A DNA stretch of 38,423 bases from a virus. Made by a program: the position numbers and the translations under genes. Position 1 is the stretch's first letter, and each line of letters starts with the position of its first letter. Positions 8,890 to 17,460 of this stretch are shown one piece after another. The DNA lies in IMG/VR virus record IMGVR_UViG_3300046170_000276, positions 1 to 38,423 of that record; one strand, written 5' to 3'. Below the pieces are notes generated by a model, which was not told the DNA's origin, did no database searches, and saw nothing but the letters and a program-made list of their open reading frames with translations.

Positions 8890-9729
8890 ATGGAGGAAGA
8901 CGAATTTGACCCCACCGCAGGAATTTTAACAGGCATAACCAGCGCGGCCGCAGTAGCGGGGGGTATAAATCAGGCCAATAATTTGGCTGATTACGGTAAA
9001 ACTTTTAACAAAAGTCTAAGGGCTTTTGGTAATACGCTTGCCGACAACAGTGCATTCAAGGGCTATGGCGTAACCAGTAGTTTAGGTAATACAACTATAA
9101 GCCCCAATGGCTCTGTCAATCTTGGTGTTGGTCAGAACAGCTTGATGAATAATTACGCCAAGCAAGCAATGGCTAACTCTCAGAATATGTACAACCAAGC
9201 CATGCAAGATCCTGCGGCAAGACAGCAGGACATTTACAACCAGATCATGGCGGCACAAAACCCCCAGCTAAATGCTATGCAAGCACAACAGCAGGCTAGA
9301 GAGCAGGCTATGGGAAGGGGAGGCGTTAGAGGATCTCAGTTTGGTGGCACAGCAGAAGATGCGGCCATGGCTAGGGCAAGGGTACAGGGTAGCAATGAGG
9401 CCGCTCTGGGAGCGCGTCAGTCCGCTATGAGTGAGCTTTCTCAGATGGGTCAAATGGCTGGACAGATGGGCCAGCTAGGACAGCAGGCTTATCAGACTAG
9501 CTTCTTGCCAATGCAACAGCAGATGCAGTTGATGGAATTAGCTGGTGCTGATGCAGACAGAGCGCAGACAGGTCAGCTTACGGGTCAGGGCTATCTTGCT
9601 CAGCTTGGATTGGGTGGCGCACAGGTTGATGTTAATGCACAGAAGGCATCGACTGAGCTTAAGGGGAATATTATTAACTCTATCCTTGGTAACGCAGGCG
9701 GTCTTTGGAAATCAATCTTTGGAGGATAA
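8890..9729 (+). CDS. Internal virion protein (T7 gp14-like position)
   Basis: A 279-residue protein with AAGGAG seven bases before ATG. An N-terminal Ala/Gly stretch (TGITSAAAVAGGINQANN) is followed by a long Gln/Ala/Met-rich helical region (about residues 95-235: MANSQNMYNQAMQ, QQQAREQAMGRGGVRG). Small Gln/Ala-rich proteins at this place, after tail tubular B and before two larger proteins, are the first internal core/ejection proteins of T7-like phages (gp14). Direct sequence similarity to T7 cannot be judged here. It would be packaged in the capsid and ejected to help form the trans-envelope channel. Confidence 0.6.
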   Translation: MEEDEFDPTAGILTGITSAAAVAGGINQANNLADYGKTFNKSLRAFGNTLADNSAFKGYGVTSSLGNTTISPNGSVNLGVGQNSLMNNYAKQAMANSQNMYNQAMQDPAARQQDIYNQIMAAQNPQLNAMQAQQQAREQAMGRGGVRGSQFGGTAEDAAMARARVQGSNEAALGARQSAMSELSQMGQMAGQMGQLGQQAYQTSFLPMQQQMQLMELAGADADRAQTGQLTGQGYLAQLGLGGAQVDVNAQKASTELKGNIINSILGNAGGLWKSIFGG

Positions 9730-9734
9730 GTAAG

Positions 9735-11222
9735 ATGGCGGGAAAAGATGAGTCAGCAAGACTCCAAGGAATGCTCAGCGAGATAGCCGGGACGGTTGGC
9801 GAGATGGGTGCTGGCCGTGATTGGGGAGCTAATGCAATTCGCCAGATTGCTCGCCCTGATAATCAGGCTATGTTTCGTGGTGAGGAGTTTGGTTTAGACA
9901 ACTCTGCAAACCTAATGAAGATGGGGCAGTGGGCAGAGCGTAATGGCTTTGACGATCAGGCCGCTAGGTATTTATCGCTAGGCTCAACTTTTCAGGAGGC
10001 AGAGCAAAAGAAGTTGTACGGCGATCAGGTTGCTAAAGGCGGCATCAAGATGCGCGCTATTAAAAATCAGATTGCTGACATAAACAGCAAGATAGAACAG
10101 GTGGGCGATCCCACTGATCCTGGCTTTTCTGCTCCCGGTCTTATTGTTGCTAGGGATAACCTTAAAAACCAGCTTAACACTGTGATTAGCGAGATTAATG
10201 CCGCAGGAGAGGAAAGCCGTTATGGCGTTGCTGATGCTGGCACAACAGCGTATCAGAAGTTAATCACCGCAGACCTTGCTAAAGCTAAAGCGGCAATAGA
10301 AATGCAAACGGCTGATGAGGAATTGGCCGCTCTCAGGGCAGAAAGAAATGCTCGGCTAGCTAAAGGCACTCGTGCAACGCCGGACACGCTCAGATATCTG
10401 ACTGAAGACCAGTGGGATTCATACGCCAGGTCTTACGCATCAGCGATAACCAATCAAGACCGGATTGACGTTAACGAAAGATTTGGCGCTATTAACGAGA
10501 GCAATGAAGCAAATGTACTGAAGGGTCTGGATGCTGGTGCTAAAGCTGGCGTGACTATGGTTGCTTCTAGGTTCTCGCAAATAGGTGAGGGCAAGGGCGG
10601 TTCGATTACTCTTGGCGATTTGTTTGCTAATTCATTCATTGGCAAGTTTCTGAATTGGGATAAGAACGCAGATCCTGAAGCTCGCATATTTGACTCGGCT
10701 ACTAATGATTTCTTTGAGCAGATCAATTCTGATTCGGAGCTGGCTAAGGCCAACAATGAAGCTATTGCGGCAAGGCTCATGCTTAACCCTGATTATGCTG
10801 AGGCAGACCTTCCCACTAAAAGGCAGATGGAGACAGAGGCATTCATTAACTACTACAGAGAAACCTATCCAGAGTTTGCGAGAGCCTACGCCAAGGACAA
10901 AGCTGAGCTAACAGAAAGGGCTAAAGGCTTAGAGGTTGAGGCAAAAGACGCGGCGGCTGGCTGGCTTCCAGGCTACGACCCTAATGGAGATGGTGCTAGA
11001 AAGTTTAATGTCTGGTTTGAAAGTGCTAGAGCGACAGACCCTGAGCTTACTTATGCAGAAGCCTATGAAATGTGGGAAGAGAAGTATCGGTCATCTGTAG
11101 CTGAGCCGCCTAGACCGGAGCCTGCTGGCGCTCCAGATATGAACAAGGCCGGGAGGCAGATCGCTAAGCCAGAGCCTAGTGAGCTTACTAAGACTAGGTT
11201 TAGTAACAGGGCCGGACGTTAA
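9735..11222 (+). CDS. Internal virion protein (T7 gp15-like position)
   Basis: A 495-residue protein. The start at 9735 (MAGKDESARLQGM) follows GGAGG by nine bases; an in-frame start at 9705 overlaps the previous gene and is less likely. It is predicted nearly all-helical and charged, with coiled-coil-like stretches (KMRAIKNQIADINSKIEQVG; AKAKAAIEMQTADEELAALRAERNARLAKG). There are no membrane segments or catalytic motifs. The C-terminus is Pro/Glu/Lys-rich. Its place between gp14-like and gp16-like genes makes it the likely second ejection protein; T7 gp15 is about 750 residues, so this one is shorter. Confidence 0.6.
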   Translation: MAGKDESARLQGMLSEIAGTVGEMGAGRDWGANAIRQIARPDNQAMFRGEEFGLDNSANLMKMGQWAERNGFDDQAARYLSLGSTFQEAEQKKLYGDQVAKGGIKMRAIKNQIADINSKIEQVGDPTDPGFSAPGLIVARDNLKNQLNTVISEINAAGEESRYGVADAGTTAYQKLITADLAKAKAAIEMQTADEELAALRAERNARLAKGTRATPDTLRYLTEDQWDSYARSYASAITNQDRIDVNERFGAINESNEANVLKGLDAGAKAGVTMVASRFSQIGEGKGGSITLGDLFANSFIGKFLNWDKNADPEARIFDSATNDFFEQINSDSELAKANNEAIAARLMLNPDYAEADLPTKRQMETEAFINYYRETYPEFARAYAKDKAELTERAKGLEVEAKDAAAGWLPGYDPNGDGARKFNVWFESARATDPELTYAEAYEMWEEKYRSSVAEPPRPEPAGAPDMNKAGRQIAKPEPSELTKTRFSNRAGR

Positions 11223-11267
11223 AAAATAATCACAAAGCCAAACCACATTTCACCAAGGTAAAAGTAG

Positions 11268-14200
11268 ATGGCAGACAGCCCCACAATTGAACGGCGTACA
11301 ACATCGGCAGAAGCGGCAACTGTTGATCCAATCATGCGTGAGCCTGTGGTCTTGTGGATGGTTGAAGACGTTGTTGGCCTCGATCCTAATGAGGCCGCTC
11401 CTCATATTAGATCATCTCTTGATGCCATTATGGGGGCTGAAAGCTCTGGAGGTCGTAATACTACCGGAGTTGCTAACAAGAACACTGGCAACCGCGCCCT
11501 TGGCAACTATCAATGGTTCCCTGTTCCCTTTAAGGAAGACCTAGAGGCGCTTGATATCTACCTCAGAAAAGCCGCTGGTGTAGAAAAGAAAGATTGGACT
11601 ACCCCTGATTGGATTGCTGAAGCTATAGAGCATAGAGATCCTAGAAAGCTGTCAGATCATAAGCAGGATCTGGTACAGATGGCTCGTATTACTAGGCTTG
11701 CTAAGAATGATGACATCGCAAAGATGTGGATGGGCGACATCCCTGCTCTGCGTGACTTCTATGCTATCAAGCACCACACCCAAGGCTATGAGGATGAGGC
11801 AACACTTAGGCAGATGGATAGGTATATGCCTTTGCCTGACGATTATTCTCCAATAGCAGAACCGCCTGAGCTAGAACAATACGCTGATTTAAACAGCCCT
11901 GAGAAACCTCCTAGCAATCCTGCTATAGAGCTGGGCAGACTAAACATTGAAGACTATGACCCTGAACCAACCCCTCTTGGTGCTAGTGACTTTGACTTTG
12001 ATAGGGCAAACAGGGGGATGCTGTCAGAAATTACTGATCTGCCCACTAGACGGAGTGGCGCTGAGATTCTTAGAGAGGCAACTGTTCCACAACGTGGCGG
12101 TAGGATACCGGAGATAACAGTACCGCAACGGGCTGGCAGGATTCCTATGGTTGCCCCTACCCAGCGGAGCGGTAGGTTTCCAGAAGTATCTGTAGAGGCT
12201 AGGCGCAGGAGTGGAGCAGAGATACTACAAGAACAGCAGGCTATATCTTCAAGGGTTGACCCTACTCTGCCGTCAGTTCCCCCAAGGGGTCAGGCAGAGC
12301 CAAGACTAGAATCAGAGCTAGCCGCCGCACAGATGGCTACACAGAATGGTCGGTTTGCAGACGCGGTTGTTACACAGCAGAGGGTAGATGAGACACCCCC
12401 TATTGCGCCAGAGGCATCACAGGTAGCAAGCGTTCCAGCTACCAGCCTTGGTAGCCTAGAGATTGATGACGAGCCGATAGTGGCAGAGGTTCCTGCTACC
12501 AAGATAGAAGATCTTACCTTTGACGAGAACTTTGAACGCAAGCCGATCCCTGCGGCAAAGGAAGATATAAGGGAGCAGTTGCTGGCAAGTATGCCAGACC
12601 CAGAAACCAGAGAAGACAGGCTGAATGCCATCAGAGACTCGTTGCCTGACCCTTATATTCCAGAGGGCTATGAGCCTACCAGTAGCGCGGCACGGAAGAT
12701 TAGGCGGGGCGTTGACACTATCGCCATGGGCGCGTCCCTTGGTACGTATGACGAGATTGCTGGCTTTCTTGCAAAGGCAGGGATTAATGGCGCTGATGGC
12801 TCTTATGAAGAAACAGTCAATAGGATCAGGCAGAACGTAGCAGATCAAAGGGCTGTATCGCCCAGAATAGCTTTGCTTCAGGAGTTGGGCGGCGGCTTAT
12901 TTACTGCCGGTGGAATTACTAGGAGCTTAATGAAGCAGGGCGTAGGCGCTGGGAAGGCAGGCTTTACTGAGGGCGCACTCACTGGCTTTGCTTATGGTGA
13001 CAATCCAGACGAAAGGCTGGGCGGGGCTTTGGGGCTGGGCGCTGTTGGTGGAACTCTTGGCGGTGCTATTGGCTGGGCTACTAACAGGTCTAGGAAGATA
13101 GACAGGGCCACCATTGAGGGCGCTCGCATACCTGATGACGATGTACTAGACAGTGAAATTGCGCGCCTATCAGAAAAAGCCATGCGAGAAGCTGAGGAAG
13201 CTGGTCAGTATGATTGGGTAAGGGCTGGCCCTGGTGGTCTATACCAGCAAAAGCAATTCTCTTATTTAGAAGAGGCTCCTTATCAGGCGTCTAATAGAAC
13301 GCAACGCCCAAAAGTATTGCGCCCAAAGCTAGACAAGGATGGCAACCCTAGCATCATGCCTAGCGGCAAGGCTGAGTGGGAGATGCAGGATCTCACATGG
13401 CGTAACGCCAAGACCGCAGGCCAGTTCTTTGATGGTGTGAAGTTTGGACTAAGAAACTTCTACGATCAGAAGCTAACCCCTGCATCAGATTATGTAATGA
13501 GGGAGGTGGCTCCAAGGGTTGGCGCTATCTTCCAGCGATACAGTGAGAGTGCATTAAGAAACAACACCATTGCCTTTAAGACTGTGATGGAGCCTATGGA
13601 AAAGCTCATCAAGTCTATGGATGAAGACAAGATGCTGAAGGCTATGGTGATGGATTACACCAACATGAAGCACCTTCAGTGGTGGAATCGGGAAGTGGCT
13701 AAGGTAAGGGCCGCACCTACTGTCCAGTTAAAAGGGCCGGGTGAGCAGACAATCACCACCCTTGAGGATCTGCTTGAGTACATCGCTAGGAACTATGGCA
13801 ATGAGCAAACTATAGCTTTCAAGCGTTATCTAGATTGGAATAAAGGGATTAAGGCCGACCATGTACAGCGGTTGTCAGGTGTTGATGAGTTTAACAATGA
13901 CGTAGCGCACCATATCCACACCCGCAAGATGCGGAAGAACCCAGACGAAGAGCCTAAAAACATTCTTGAGGAGCTTGATAGGTTCAAGGATGATGCGAAA
14001 GAATCAAGAACCCGCTTGTCAATGGTAGATGATCTTAGCAATGGTCAGCCGGTAGACAAGGTAGATCAATATTTCAACCCGCTTCTAACTGATTTCAGGC
14101 GCACATCTAATTACGAAGTGCTTAACCAGATGTCTCGGCTGTTTAACTTAAAGAAGCCGGGGAGAGATCTTGATTTCCAGCCCACCGACTTGTTTGATGA

Positions 14201-15452
14201 TTTGTATAGGACGCTGATAACCAGAGGCATTGCCCCTCAGCAGGCCAAGAAAGCGGTGAATGCCATGAAGGATGACTTCATTGGTCAGAGCGAGACACCT
14301 AACGACTGGTTGCAGTTCTTTAATAGCTGGGGCTATGCAGGCTCACTGGCTGGGCCTAAGTCTGCTCTCCTTAACTTGCATGACATACCTATGGCGGCTG
14401 TGCTGTATGGGAAAAGTAGCTTTAAGGGGCTGTTTAAGGAGATGGGCTACAAGGTCAGCGACAAGGGTATTGTCCAGCGCGTAGGCGAATTCCAAAACTA
14501 CGTTAATGAGCAGATGTCCCTTGGCTCACGGGATTTGGCTAAGCAATTGGCTGACACATCTAGAAAGGGTACTGACATTTTAATGAAAGCCTCTGGGTTT
14601 AGCTGGCTGGACGAGGTTGGCAAGCAAAAGATTACCCAGATGATTATCCAAGACGCGGTAGACAATGTAGATAGCTTGTCCGCTCGTTGGGGTTTCTATT
14701 TTTCTAGGTCAGAGCTTGACCAAATTGCTAAGCAGATCAGGAAGCATGGCACTGACGTTGGTAGCTATACAGGCCGTGGCAGAGACTTGATGGAAGAGCT
14801 GTTCTTTGCTGGGCTAGGTCAACAGCAGTTGATCTCTAGTGCAGGCCGTCCGCTGGCGTGGTCACGCAATCCTAACCTCAGATTTATGTGGGCATTGCGC
14901 GGCTTTGCCATGAAGCAGTTGGCACTGGCTCAAAGAAACATCATCGACAACATTGCTCAAGGTAACAAAGAAGCCGCATGGGAGTACATGAAGCGCTACG
15001 CCTTGTTCTCTGCCGGAGCATTTGGTCTGCTCAATGAAGGTAGGCAGTGGATGTGGGGTGATGGTGAGTTTACTGCGGGCGGTATCTTGATGGGGATGGC
15101 TGATCAGATTGTATCTACAGCAAGCATCAACACTATCGGCCTTAATGACTACCAGTGGGGCAAGATGATGGAGGAAGGGGTGGCTGTCACTTTGGTTAAA
15201 TCGGTTGAGCCGCTGTTGACTAGCGTACCTAGAAACAATTTGATGGATGTAGTTCAGGCGCTAGATGGTGAGTTCAAGAATAACGATAGCCTTAACGCAG
15301 GCCAAAGACTTCTACTTCCGCCCTCTCAGTTCCCGCTGATTAAGCAATGGAGCAATGCCGTTGAGAATGTTGAGGAGGACTTTGATATAGCCCCTGACCC
15401 AATGGCGCAGTTCAATAGGGTGTATCTACAGCAGGAGAAAGTAGATGGCTAA
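11268..15452 (+). CDS. Giant internal virion protein with lytic transglycosylase-like domain (T7 gp16-like)
   Basis: A 1394-residue protein, close to T7 gp16 (1318). Residues about 45-175 resemble a lytic transglycosylase/lysozyme-like domain: IMGAESSGGRN with candidate catalytic Glu58, then ALGNYQWF. In T7 the equivalent domain opens the peptidoglycan during DNA ejection. A Pro/Glu-rich linker (about 185-480) contains repeated arginine motifs (RRSGAEIL, RGGRIPE, RAGRIP, RSGRFPE). A Gly/Ala-rich hydrophobic segment follows at about 545-610 (GALGLGAVGGTLGGAIGWAT), and the remainder is helical. AAGG lies nine bases before the ATG. It overlaps the next gene by eight bases. It should be the largest ejected core protein. 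Confidence 0.75.
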   Translation: MADSPTIERRTTSAEAATVDPIMREPVVLWMVEDVVGLDPNEAAPHIRSSLDAIMGAESSGGRNTTGVANKNTGNRALGNYQWFPVPFKEDLEALDIYLRKAAGVEKKDWTTPDWIAEAIEHRDPRKLSDHKQDLVQMARITRLAKNDDIAKMWMGDIPALRDFYAIKHHTQGYEDEATLRQMDRYMPLPDDYSPIAEPPELEQYADLNSPEKPPSNPAIELGRLNIEDYDPEPTPLGASDFDFDRANRGMLSEITDLPTRRSGAEILREATVPQRGGRIPEITVPQRAGRIPMVAPTQRSGRFPEVSVEARRRSGAEILQEQQAISSRVDPTLPSVPPRGQAEPRLESELAAAQMATQNGRFADAVVTQQRVDETPPIAPEASQVASVPATSLGSLEIDDEPIVAEVPATKIEDLTFDENFERKPIPAAKEDIREQLLASMPDPETREDRLNAIRDSLPDPYIPEGYEPTSSAARKIRRGVDTIAMGASLGTYDEIAGFLAKAGINGADGSYEETVNRIRQNVADQRAVSPRIALLQELGGGLFTAGGITRSLMKQGVGAGKAGFTEGALTGFAYGDNPDERLGGALGLGAVGGTLGGAIGWATNRSRKIDRATIEGARIPDDDVLDSEIARLSEKAMREAEEAGQYDWVRAGPGGLYQQKQFSYLEEAPYQASNRTQRPKVLRPKLDKDGNPSIMPSGKAEWEMQDLTWRNAKTAGQFFDGVKFGLRNFYDQKLTPASDYVMREVAPRVGAIFQRYSESALRNNTIAFKTVMEPMEKLIKSMDEDKMLKAMVMDYTNMKHLQWWNREVAKVRAAPTVQLKGPGEQTITTLEDLLEYIARNYGNEQTIAFKRYLDWNKGIKADHVQRLSGVDEFNNDVAHHIHTRKMRKNPDEEPKNILEELDRFKDDAKESRTRLSMVDDLSNGQPVDKVDQYFNPLLTDFRRTSNYEVLNQMSRLFNLKKPGRDLDFQPTDLFDDLYRTLITRGIAPQQAKKAVNAMKDDFIGQSETPNDWLQFFNSWGYAGSLAGPKSALLNLHDIPMAAVLYGKSSFKGLFKEMGYKVSDKGIVQRVGEFQNYVNEQMSLGSRDLAKQLADTSRKGTDILMKASGFSWLDEVGKQKITQMIIQDAVDNVDSLSARWGFYFSRSELDQIAKQIRKHGTDVGSYTGRGRDLMEELFFAGLGQQQLISSAGRPLAWSRNPNLRFMWALRGFAMKQLALAQRNIIDNIAQGNKEAAWEYMKRYALFSAGAFGLLNEGRQWMWGDGEFTAGGILMGMADQIVSTASINTIGLNDYQWGKMMEEGVAVTLVKSVEPLLTSVPRNNLMDVVQALDGEFKNNDSLNAGQRLLLPPSQFPLIKQWSNAVENVEEDFDIAPDPMAQFNRVYLQQEKVDG

Positions 15453-15666
15453 GCTATTTTTCTTTGAAGGTCGTAACACTGGTATCTATGCTGAGTCTGC
15501 CGCCGCCGCTAGAGCTAAGTGCAAGCGGGGATGTGGCAAGCTGGTTAAGACTCTAAACAAAACCCCACCTAAGAGTGGGGCATGGGATAGAACTAGGAAG
15601 GATGGAAAGTCCCCCGCCAAATCCTCAGTAGGAAAAGGCAGGGGCTATGGGCCTAAGAGGAAGTAG
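15445..15666 (+). CDS. Small basic protein at end of late operon
   Basis: A 73-residue, Lys/Arg/Gly-rich protein (MAKLFFFEGRNTGIYAESAAAARAKC, CKRGCGKLVKTLN, ending GYGPKRK) with AGGAG seven bases before the ATG inside the end of the gp16-like gene. The high positive charge suggests nucleic-acid or surface binding. It contains two Cys in CKRGCG. It is the last gene of the rightward late operon and abuts the convergent leftward operon with no gap. The hairpin that should end the leftward transcript lies inside this coding sequence at 15553-15580. I do not recognise the family. Confidence 0.55.
   Translation: MAKLFFFEGRNTGIYAESAAAARAKCKRGCGKLVKTLNKTPPKSGAWDRTRKDGKSPAKSSVGKGRGYGPKRK
15553..15580 (-). 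terminator. Intrinsic terminator of the leftward early operon
   Basis: On the minus strand, CCCCAC, a six-base loop and GTGGGG form a perfect six-pair stem (15563-15580), immediately followed by TTTTGTTT. It lies inside the convergent gene 15445-15666, about 90 bases beyond the last leftward stop codon. On the plus strand there is no T run, so it acts only leftward. Confidence 0.75.
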
Positions 15667-15870
15667 TTAGTGCATATCTACCAGACTAACTGCATTCTCT
15701 ATATACCCATTGAGTGCTTCATCTCCAATTTCATGGGTCAGCTTTATCTCCACTATCCTAAGTGCGTTAGCTAGCTTAAGCTCATGACGTATTCTTTCTA
15801 GCCATTCAGCAATAGACTCTTCGCTACCGTTGGCGAGTGCTTTCTCAATATCAATTAAATGCTGTTCCAT
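15667..15870 (-). CDS. Small unknown protein, last gene of leftward operon
   Basis: A 67-residue protein starting MEQHLIDIEKALANG. AAAGGAG lies seven bases before this ATG; an in-frame upstream start at 15909 lies inside the preceding gene and is unlikely. It is helical and acidic (EESIAEWLERIRHELKLANALRIVEIKL). There are no Cys clusters or membrane segment. It is separated by one base from the upstream gene 15872-16030, so it is part of the same message. Its stop codon abuts the stop of the convergent late gene. Function unknown. Confidence 0.6.
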   Translation of the reverse strand: MEQHLIDIEKALANGSEESIAEWLERIRHELKLANALRIVEIKLTHEIGDEALNGYIENAVSLVDMH

Positions 15871-15871
15871 T

Positions 15872-16030
15872 TTACTGCTCCTTTCTATATCCCTGTGAAT
15901 AAAGCTCAATCAATTCCACCAGCTCAGCCGGTGGGGTTTTATCTTTGGGGTGTTCAATGATAACGGCGAATATAATCTTGCCGTCTTCGTCGCCAAACCA
16001 CCATGTCTTGTCTGTCCATCCTTCAATCAT
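15872..16030 (-). CDS. Small unknown protein (52 aa)
   Basis: A 52-residue gene. It begins MIEGWTDKTWWFGDEDGKIIFAV and continues with a Pro/Glu-rich helix (KTPPAELVELIELY) ending in a basic tail. It starts at the last base of the upstream nuclease gene's frame (stop and start regions touch at 16030) and ends two bases before the next gene's ATG, whose ribosome binding site it contains. The compact coupling argues that it is real. The W-rich start may bind protein or form a small beta sheet. The rightward terminator hairpin 15916-15940 lies within it. Function unknown. Confidence 0.55.
   Translation of the reverse strand: MIEGWTDKTWWFGDEDGKIIFAVIIEHPKDKTPPAELVELIELYSQGYRKEQ
15916..15940 (+). 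terminator. Candidate intrinsic terminator of the rightward late operon
   Basis: On the plus strand CCACC (15916-15920) pairs with GGTGG (15930-15934), followed by GG and TTTT at 15937-15940. It lies about 250 bases past the last late gene, inside the convergent gene 15872-16030. The stem is only five pairs, so this is weaker than the leftward terminator. Confidence 0.5.
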
Positions 16031-16554
16031 TAGCTAGCCACCGCCATATGTTTTTGTATGTGAAGACGCCATAGCTTTTCGATTGGGTCTAGCTGTTCTG
16101 CGTCAACCACATATCGTTCGCCATATCCAAAGTCATGTCTGTATGCTTTCTCAAAGAACGTCTTTCTGCTGATACATCCGTGTAGCTTGAAGGTTCTGGG
16201 GTCACTTTTTGATTGCCCATAGGCAACAGCGATGTTTGCTGTGAACTTATCTGGTGAGTCAAAGATGAGGGGGCCGTCTTCTTTACAAGAACACTTCACA
16301 TCAATGGAGTACTCACCAAGCCAGAAATCTATCTGTCCATCTGAAAGGACATTCACCACAGGAGGGGGTAGGTCAAACAAGCGGGCAAACAGAAACTCTG
16401 CCTTGAAGCCCCTTATGTTGTTCTCTGTCCTGCTAGCCATACCTTTTTCATCAGCAAGCCTGGGTGTTATTCCCTGTAACTCGCACAGCTTCACAGTGTC
16501 AGCGCCCATAAGCTCTGCATCGTGATTGTCTTTGGCTGTGAGCGTAAAGAACAT
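16030..16554 (-). CDS. Predicted PD-(D/E)xK-type nuclease
   Basis: A 174-residue protein. The core reads GFKAEFLFARLF, then DGQIDFWLGEYSIDVKCS. Glu53, Asp76 and the Asp85-Val-Lys87 triplet match the spacing of the PD-(D/E)xK restriction-endonuclease fold, as in Holliday-junction resolvases and related phage nucleases. It is coupled with the HNH gene upstream: their coordinates share position 16554. Neighbours are recombination-type early genes, so a role in DNA recombination, branch resolution or host DNA attack is inferred. It could also be a repair nuclease. Confidence in the fold is moderate; the substrate is unknown. Confidence 0.6.
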   Translation of the reverse strand: MFFTLTAKDNHDAELMGADTVKLCELQGITPRLADEKGMASRTENNIRGFKAEFLFARLFDLPPPVVNVLSDGQIDFWLGEYSIDVKCSCKEDGPLIFDSPDKFTANIAVAYGQSKSDPRTFKLHGCISRKTFFEKAYRHDFGYGERYVVDAEQLDPIEKLWRLHIQKHMAVAS

Positions 16555-16937
16555 CAGTTGTAGCTCACTATGTCGTAGTCTGGATCGGCCTCAGCCTTAC
16601 GGAACTCAGTCCGGTAGTGGTCACTGATCTCTTTACGGAGGAGCTTGTTGGTTTTGAGGGTGGCGTTGGCTTTCTCGCGCAGGATGTCCATGTGACCCTG
16701 TCCGTATAGCTTGGTCAGCCAATCAGTGAAGGCGACAGGGTTGGAGCCGAACCACTGGTGGTGATAGCGGCAGAGGGTTACGGCGTTGTCCATGCTCCAG
16801 CGCACAGACTTCTTGGCTCGTCCATATATATGAGCGCAGTCAGTCCCTTCATTAAAGCAGTACTGACAGCGGTGCTGGTCGCGGTGACGAACAGACTTGC
16901 TGAACCAGTTATCGCAGGCTTCACGCTTCACAGCCAT
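16554..16937 (-). CDS. HNH/zinc-finger nuclease, possibly NinG-like
   Basis: A 127-residue protein. C24xxC27 (HRCQYC), DCAHIYGR (His36), NAVTLC (Asn51, Cys56) and YHHQWF (His59-His60) form a treble-clef HNH arrangement. The architecture CxxC, (D)xxH, then NxxxLCxxHH resembles lambda NinG/Rap-type recombination nucleases and phage HNH proteins. A helical basic C-terminus follows (MDILREKANATLKTNKLLRKEI). The ATG has GGAGG seven bases upstream, inside the small membrane-protein gene. Located among NinB-like and loader-like genes, it probably acts in recombination or DNA processing during replication. Confidence 0.65.
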   Translation of the reverse strand: MAVKREACDNWFSKSVRHRDQHRCQYCFNEGTDCAHIYGRAKKSVRWSMDNAVTLCRYHHQWFGSNPVAFTDWLTKLYGQGHMDILREKANATLKTNKLLRKEISDHYRTEFRKAEADPDYDIVSYN

Positions 16938-17053
16938 GTGTACACCTCCAAAAAGACAGTCATCGCTATGACCGCCACAAGAGCCATCAGGGCCTCGTTC
17001 TCTTTAGCCATAGTCAGGTACTCCCTTAGTACTTTTGTTCTAGGACGGGGCAT
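16928..17053 (-). CDS. Tiny single-span membrane protein with two possible starts
   Basis: A 41-residue gene. A basic N-terminus (MPRPRTKVLREYLT) is followed by MAKENEALMALVAVIAMTVF and an aromatic end (LEVYTWL), giving one transmembrane helix over about residues 21-41. Two starts look usable: 17053 with AGGAG seven bases upstream, and 17011 (Met15) with GGGAG nine bases upstream. Products would differ by a positively charged 14-residue extension, a layout seen in dual-start holins. It overlaps the HNH start by ten bases. Function is unknown; an inner-membrane role, perhaps host modulation, is possible. Confidence 0.5.
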   Translation of the reverse strand: MPRPRTKVLREYLTMAKENEALMALVAVIAMTVFLEVYTWL

Positions 17054-17126
17054 TGATGAACTCCTGAGAGGGGATGGGAACCAGTACCCCGGTGTTGCGA
17101 TTAACTGCATCCACTAAGATGTCCAT
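17040..17126 (-). CDS. Possible 28-residue peptide gene
   Basis: An ATG at 17126 opens a 28-codon frame (MDILVDAVNRNTG, ending EFINAPS) that overlaps the NinB-like gene end and the start of the small membrane protein gene. It fills the only gap between these genes and its codons look plausible, but there is no clear ribosome binding site. It may be spurious. Confidence 0.25.
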   Translation of the reverse strand: MDILVDAVNRNTGVLVPIPSQEFINAPS

Positions 17127-17460
17127 TGATTCTGATAGTTGCTGCTGTATCTAGCAGGCTACTGCGCTCTACCTTGAAGTAGCTGGTGATGATTGGCTTG
17201 TATAAGAGTTCCTTAATGGAATGCTCTGACCAGGGTATCTCCAAGTCGGGCTTGAAGGGGTGGCTAATCTCAAACCCTGCATCATTCAAGGCGCTAGCCA
17301 TGTTCCTAAACAACAGGTGAAGCGCATTATTTTGTCGGTATGTCCTATCCATTTTCTGGATGGTGTACACCCGATCAATCCTTTGCTCGACCTGATCCTC
17401 AATGTAAGCAATGAAAAACTTAGCCGTGTTGCTGTCTTTCACTGTCCATGTCTGGCTCAT
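17101..17460 (-). CDS. NinB-like recombination protein (tentative)
   Basis: A 119-residue protein. The segment RTYRQNNALHLLFRNMASALNDAGF is close to the R-(T)-x-x-QN-x-x-LH-x-x-F signature found near the start of NinB-type and related phage proteins. The continuation (KPDLEIPWSEHSIKELLYKPIITSYF) is typical of a phage early-gene family usually found beside nucleases. Lambda NinB binds ssDNA and works with recombinases. GGAGG lies four bases before the ATG at 17460, inside the end of the upstream gene. Assignment is by motif recognition; exact family membership needs a profile search. Confidence 0.5.
   Translation of the reverse strand: MSQTWTVKDSNTAKFFIAYIEDQVEQRIDRVYTIQKMDRTYRQNNALHLLFRNMASALNDAGFEISHPFKPDLEIPWSEHSIKELLYKPIITSYFKVERSSLLDTAATIRINGHLSGCS

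Noticed and set aside
12290-12848. Two long minus-strand frames inside the gp16-like gene
   Set aside because: Antisense shadows in a repetitive linker region of a clearly coding plus-strand gene; no start signals.
16232-16525. 97-codon plus-strand frame
   Set aside because: Antisense to the PD-(D/E)xK-type nuclease gene, without a binding site.
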